A stretch of 42,493 bases of DNA from the NCBI GenBank assembly GCA_002313415.1, contig DCBH01000135.1:1-42493 (forward strand), given 5' to 3'. This stretch comes from Flavobacteriales bacterium UBA1112. GTDB lineage: Bacteria; Bacteroidota; Bacteroidia; Flavobacteriales_D; Sanyastnellaceae. Below are positions 41,076-42,493 of the stretch, piece by piece. The notes beneath the pieces are model-generated. The model saw only the letters and a list, made by a program, of their open reading frames with translations, was not told the origin of the DNA and did no database searches. Numbering within the stretch: the first letter of the stretch is position 1; every line of letters starts with the position of its first letter. A program made the translations under genes and the position numbers.

Positions 41076-42415
41076 TCTTCCTGCTTGTTTTCTTGAGTGA
41101 TGTTTTCGTTTGGGGGCAAAATGATTTTCACGCGGTGAATGCGTCGCGAGTCTCCAGCATCGACAACCAAGCTGACGCCATCAAATTCAACCACCTCACC
41201 TTTGCGCAGCAATCGGCCTGACTGTTCAATCATGAACCCTCCCAAGGTGTCGCTTTCGCCTTTGGCTGCCTCCCATTTGTCCTCCTCCAACTCTAAAATT
41301 CGATAAACATCGAGCAGAGGCGTCTTCGCCTCAAACAAAAACGTAAACTCGTCCAACACGGAGTGGATGACCTCCTCTTCGTCAAATTCGTCTGCAATGT
41401 CGCCGACGATTTCCTCAAGCACATCCTCCAAGGTGACCAAACCACTTGTTCCGCCGTATTCGTCCACAACAATGGCCATATGCACTTTCTTGGCTTGGAA
41501 TTCCCGCAAAAGGTCATCGATTTTTTTGCCCTCGGGAATGTACATGGGGGTCCGCAGGACTGAGGTCCAGTCCAAGTTGTCTTGATGAAGGGAGGGCAGC
41601 AAATCTTTCACGTGGAGAATTCCCACAATTTGGTCGTGTGAACCTTCATGGACTGGGATTCGACTGAATCCCGAAGCCACAATCGTAGCCCGGACATGTG
41701 TCCAAGAGTCATTTCTTTCAAATGTGCTGATGTCCATTCTTGGCGTCATGATCTGCTTGGCATCCTTGGAGCCGAAATTGACGATGTCTTCGAGAATACG
41801 CTGTTCATCTTCCGATCGCTCCGCATTGTCTGTAAGCTCAAGGGCCTGCTCCAAATCTTCAACACTCACCTCGCGCATGGGAGGCTCCAATTTGTTGTCC
41901 AACCAACGACCCATCCGCACCAGTGGAAGCCATGCCGGGCGAAGTATGCGTTGCAAGAAAATGATTGGCGCTGCTGTGAATTTTGCCAATTCAACTCCAA
42001 AGGAGGTCGCATAAATTTTAGGAACAACCTCTCCAAAAAGCACGAGTAAGAATGTGACTCCCACCACGTGAATGAGTGTGTTGACCCAAGCTGGGAGGGT
42101 GTCGCTTGGGAATAGGTCCTCTGCAACAACCGTTGCAATGAGCACGATGGAGATGTTGACCAAATTGTTGACGACCAGGATGGTGCCTAAAAGGTTGCGG
42201 GGCCCCTCTGTCGTGTTGGGCGTGCGCATGAGTTTGAGTACATTATGGGCTCGTGTCGACTCTTCTTCCTCTAGGTCATTTAATGTCTTAGGAGACAAGC
42301 TGAAGAACGCCACTTCAGAGCCCGATACCAGGGCGGAAATCAACAACAGGATCGCCACCACGAGCAGGCTAGTCCAATGTTCCATCACGGACATTGCGGT
42401 TATCACAGAGGTCAC
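41072..42415 (-). CDS. gldE: Gliding-motility-associated GldE (CNNM/CorC family)
   Basis: A 447-aa inner-membrane protein with a DUF21/CNNM membrane domain (about 14-190, LLISALVSGSEVAFFSL then NLLGTILVVNNLVNISIVLIA in part). A CBS pair follows (about 215-335, MTPRMDISTFERND and VVDEYGGTSGLVTLEDVLEEIVGDI), then a CorC_HlyC domain (about 355-435, SDTLGGFMIEQSGRLLRKGE). Its place between ssb (15 bp upstream) and gldD (overlapping) matches the conserved mutY-ssb-gldE-gldD region, which is why GldE rather than a general CorC name is chosen. GldE supports GldD in gliding. It is a paralogue of the CNNM/CorC gene at 34657-35943. Confidence 0.92.
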   Translation of the reverse strand: MTSVITAMSVMEHWTSLLVVAILLLISALVSGSEVAFFSLSPKTLNDLEEEESTRAHNVLKLMRTPNTTEGPRNLLGTILVVNNLVNISIVLIATVVAEDLFPSDTLPAWVNTLIHVVGVTFLLVLFGEVVPKIYATSFGVELAKFTAAPIIFLQRILRPAWLPLVRMGRWLDNKLEPPMREVSVEDLEQALELTDNAERSEDEQRILEDIVNFGSKDAKQIMTPRMDISTFERNDSWTHVRATIVASGFSRIPVHEGSHDQIVGILHVKDLLPSLHQDNLDWTSVLRTPMYIPEGKKIDDLLREFQAKKVHMAIVVDEYGGTSGLVTLEDVLEEIVGDIADEFDEEEVIHSVLDEFTFLFEAKTPLLDVYRILELEEDKWEAAKGESDTLGGFMIEQSGRLLRKGEVVEFDGVSLVVDAGDSRRIHRVKIILPPNENITQENKQEE

Positions 42416-42430
42416 TCTTGTTGCACTCGA

Positions 42431-42493
42431 TTAAAATGGGAGGTCGTCCGTTTCCTTCGCATTTTGCGCTGAGGGCTGGGCGACAGGCTGGGC
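42431..42493 (-). CDS. ssb: SSB C-terminal tail (5' part beyond window)
   Basis: The last 20 codons and stop of single-stranded DNA-binding protein. The translation ends AKETDDLPF, the acidic tip that recruits repair and replication partners, preceded by a Gln/Pro/Ala-rich linker (AQPVAQPSAQN). It stops 15 bp before gldE starts on the same strand. The OB-fold is outside the window. Confidence 0.9.
   Translation of the reverse strand, partial: AQPVAQPSAQNAKETDDLPF

Noticed and set aside
1..42493. CRISPR arrays, transposons, toxin-antitoxin or phage genes
   Set aside because: No regular direct repeats, terminal inverted repeats, transposase motifs or typical defence-gene signatures were seen on either strand. 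Almost every base is explained by housekeeping or envelope genes.

Overview
The window is a densely packed stretch of a Bacteroidota chromosome, most likely from a gliding, type IX secretion (T9SS) lineage near the Flavobacteriales. The evidence is the GldD and GldE pair next to the tail of SSB, a large exported protein with a gliding-motility/CHU_C C-terminal domain, a DUF5686 outer-membrane protein, TANNTTTG-type promoter boxes, an L-threonine dehydrogenase of the Flavobacterium epimerase type, and coaX, lptC and ppiD in a typical Bacteroidota neighbourhood. Base composition looks close to 50% GC by eye. Species cannot be named. No insertion sequence, prophage, CRISPR array, plasmid gene or obvious recent transfer was seen. 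No intergenic gap exceeds about 125 bases.

Layout. 1-1513 (-): start of a DUF177/YceD protein, with pdxA upstream. 1555-4946 (+): a T9SS-type modular secreted protein, then riboflavin synthase. 4918-9925 (-): a tight run kpsF, tatC, DUF5686 protein, lptB (LPS precursor isomerase, Tat translocase, outer-membrane barrel, LPS-export ATPase). 9972-12170 (+): recQ. 12228-17095 (-): a large propeller/outer-membrane-barrel protein, a half-size TauE/SafE protein and an M20 amidohydrolase. 17137-17808 (+): a metallo-beta-lactamase-fold hydrolase. 17776-23415 (-): a PhoB/PhoR-like two-component pair, then pheT and a PlsC-like acyltransferase. 23515-25906: tRNA-Pro(GGG) with its terminator, a small lipoprotein (-), a cyclophilin lipoprotein (+) and pheS (+). 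25913-31204 (-): a TPR membrane protein with a worn-down kinase tail, an M28 glutaminyl-cyclase-like lipoprotein, cysS and threonine dehydrogenase. 31241-32464 (+): queA. 32522-42493 (-): a roughly 10-kb envelope run, in transcription order ssb, gldE, gldD, coaX, outer-membrane protein, TPR protein, lptC, a 74-aa membrane protein, a CNNM/CorC protein and ppiD.

How the genes fit together. Much of the window serves the envelope: LPS precursor synthesis and export (kpsF, lptB, lptC), several outer-membrane barrels, periplasmic folding (PpiD, cyclophilin), Tat export and gliding/T9SS (gldD, gldE, the CHU_C protein). Four exported proteins have Gln directly after the predicted signal-peptidase cut, and a glutaminyl-cyclase-like M28 protein is encoded in the same window. 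This agrees with the N-terminal pyroglutamate rule known for Bacteroidota. The rest is housekeeping: aminoacyl-tRNA synthetases, B6, riboflavin and CoA synthesis, queuosine, DNA repair.

No unmistakably new system such as defence, CRISPR or biosynthetic cassettes was found. The most unusual items are a large fusion of a dead gluzincin-like domain, propeller and barrel; a TPR protein with a degenerate histidine-kinase tail; a RecQ lacking most zinc-ligand cysteines; and promoter-like boxes placed so close to start codons that leaderless transcripts are likely. Unless a start is discussed, the longest plausible start was used. All domain calls are by eye from motifs, not from database searches.
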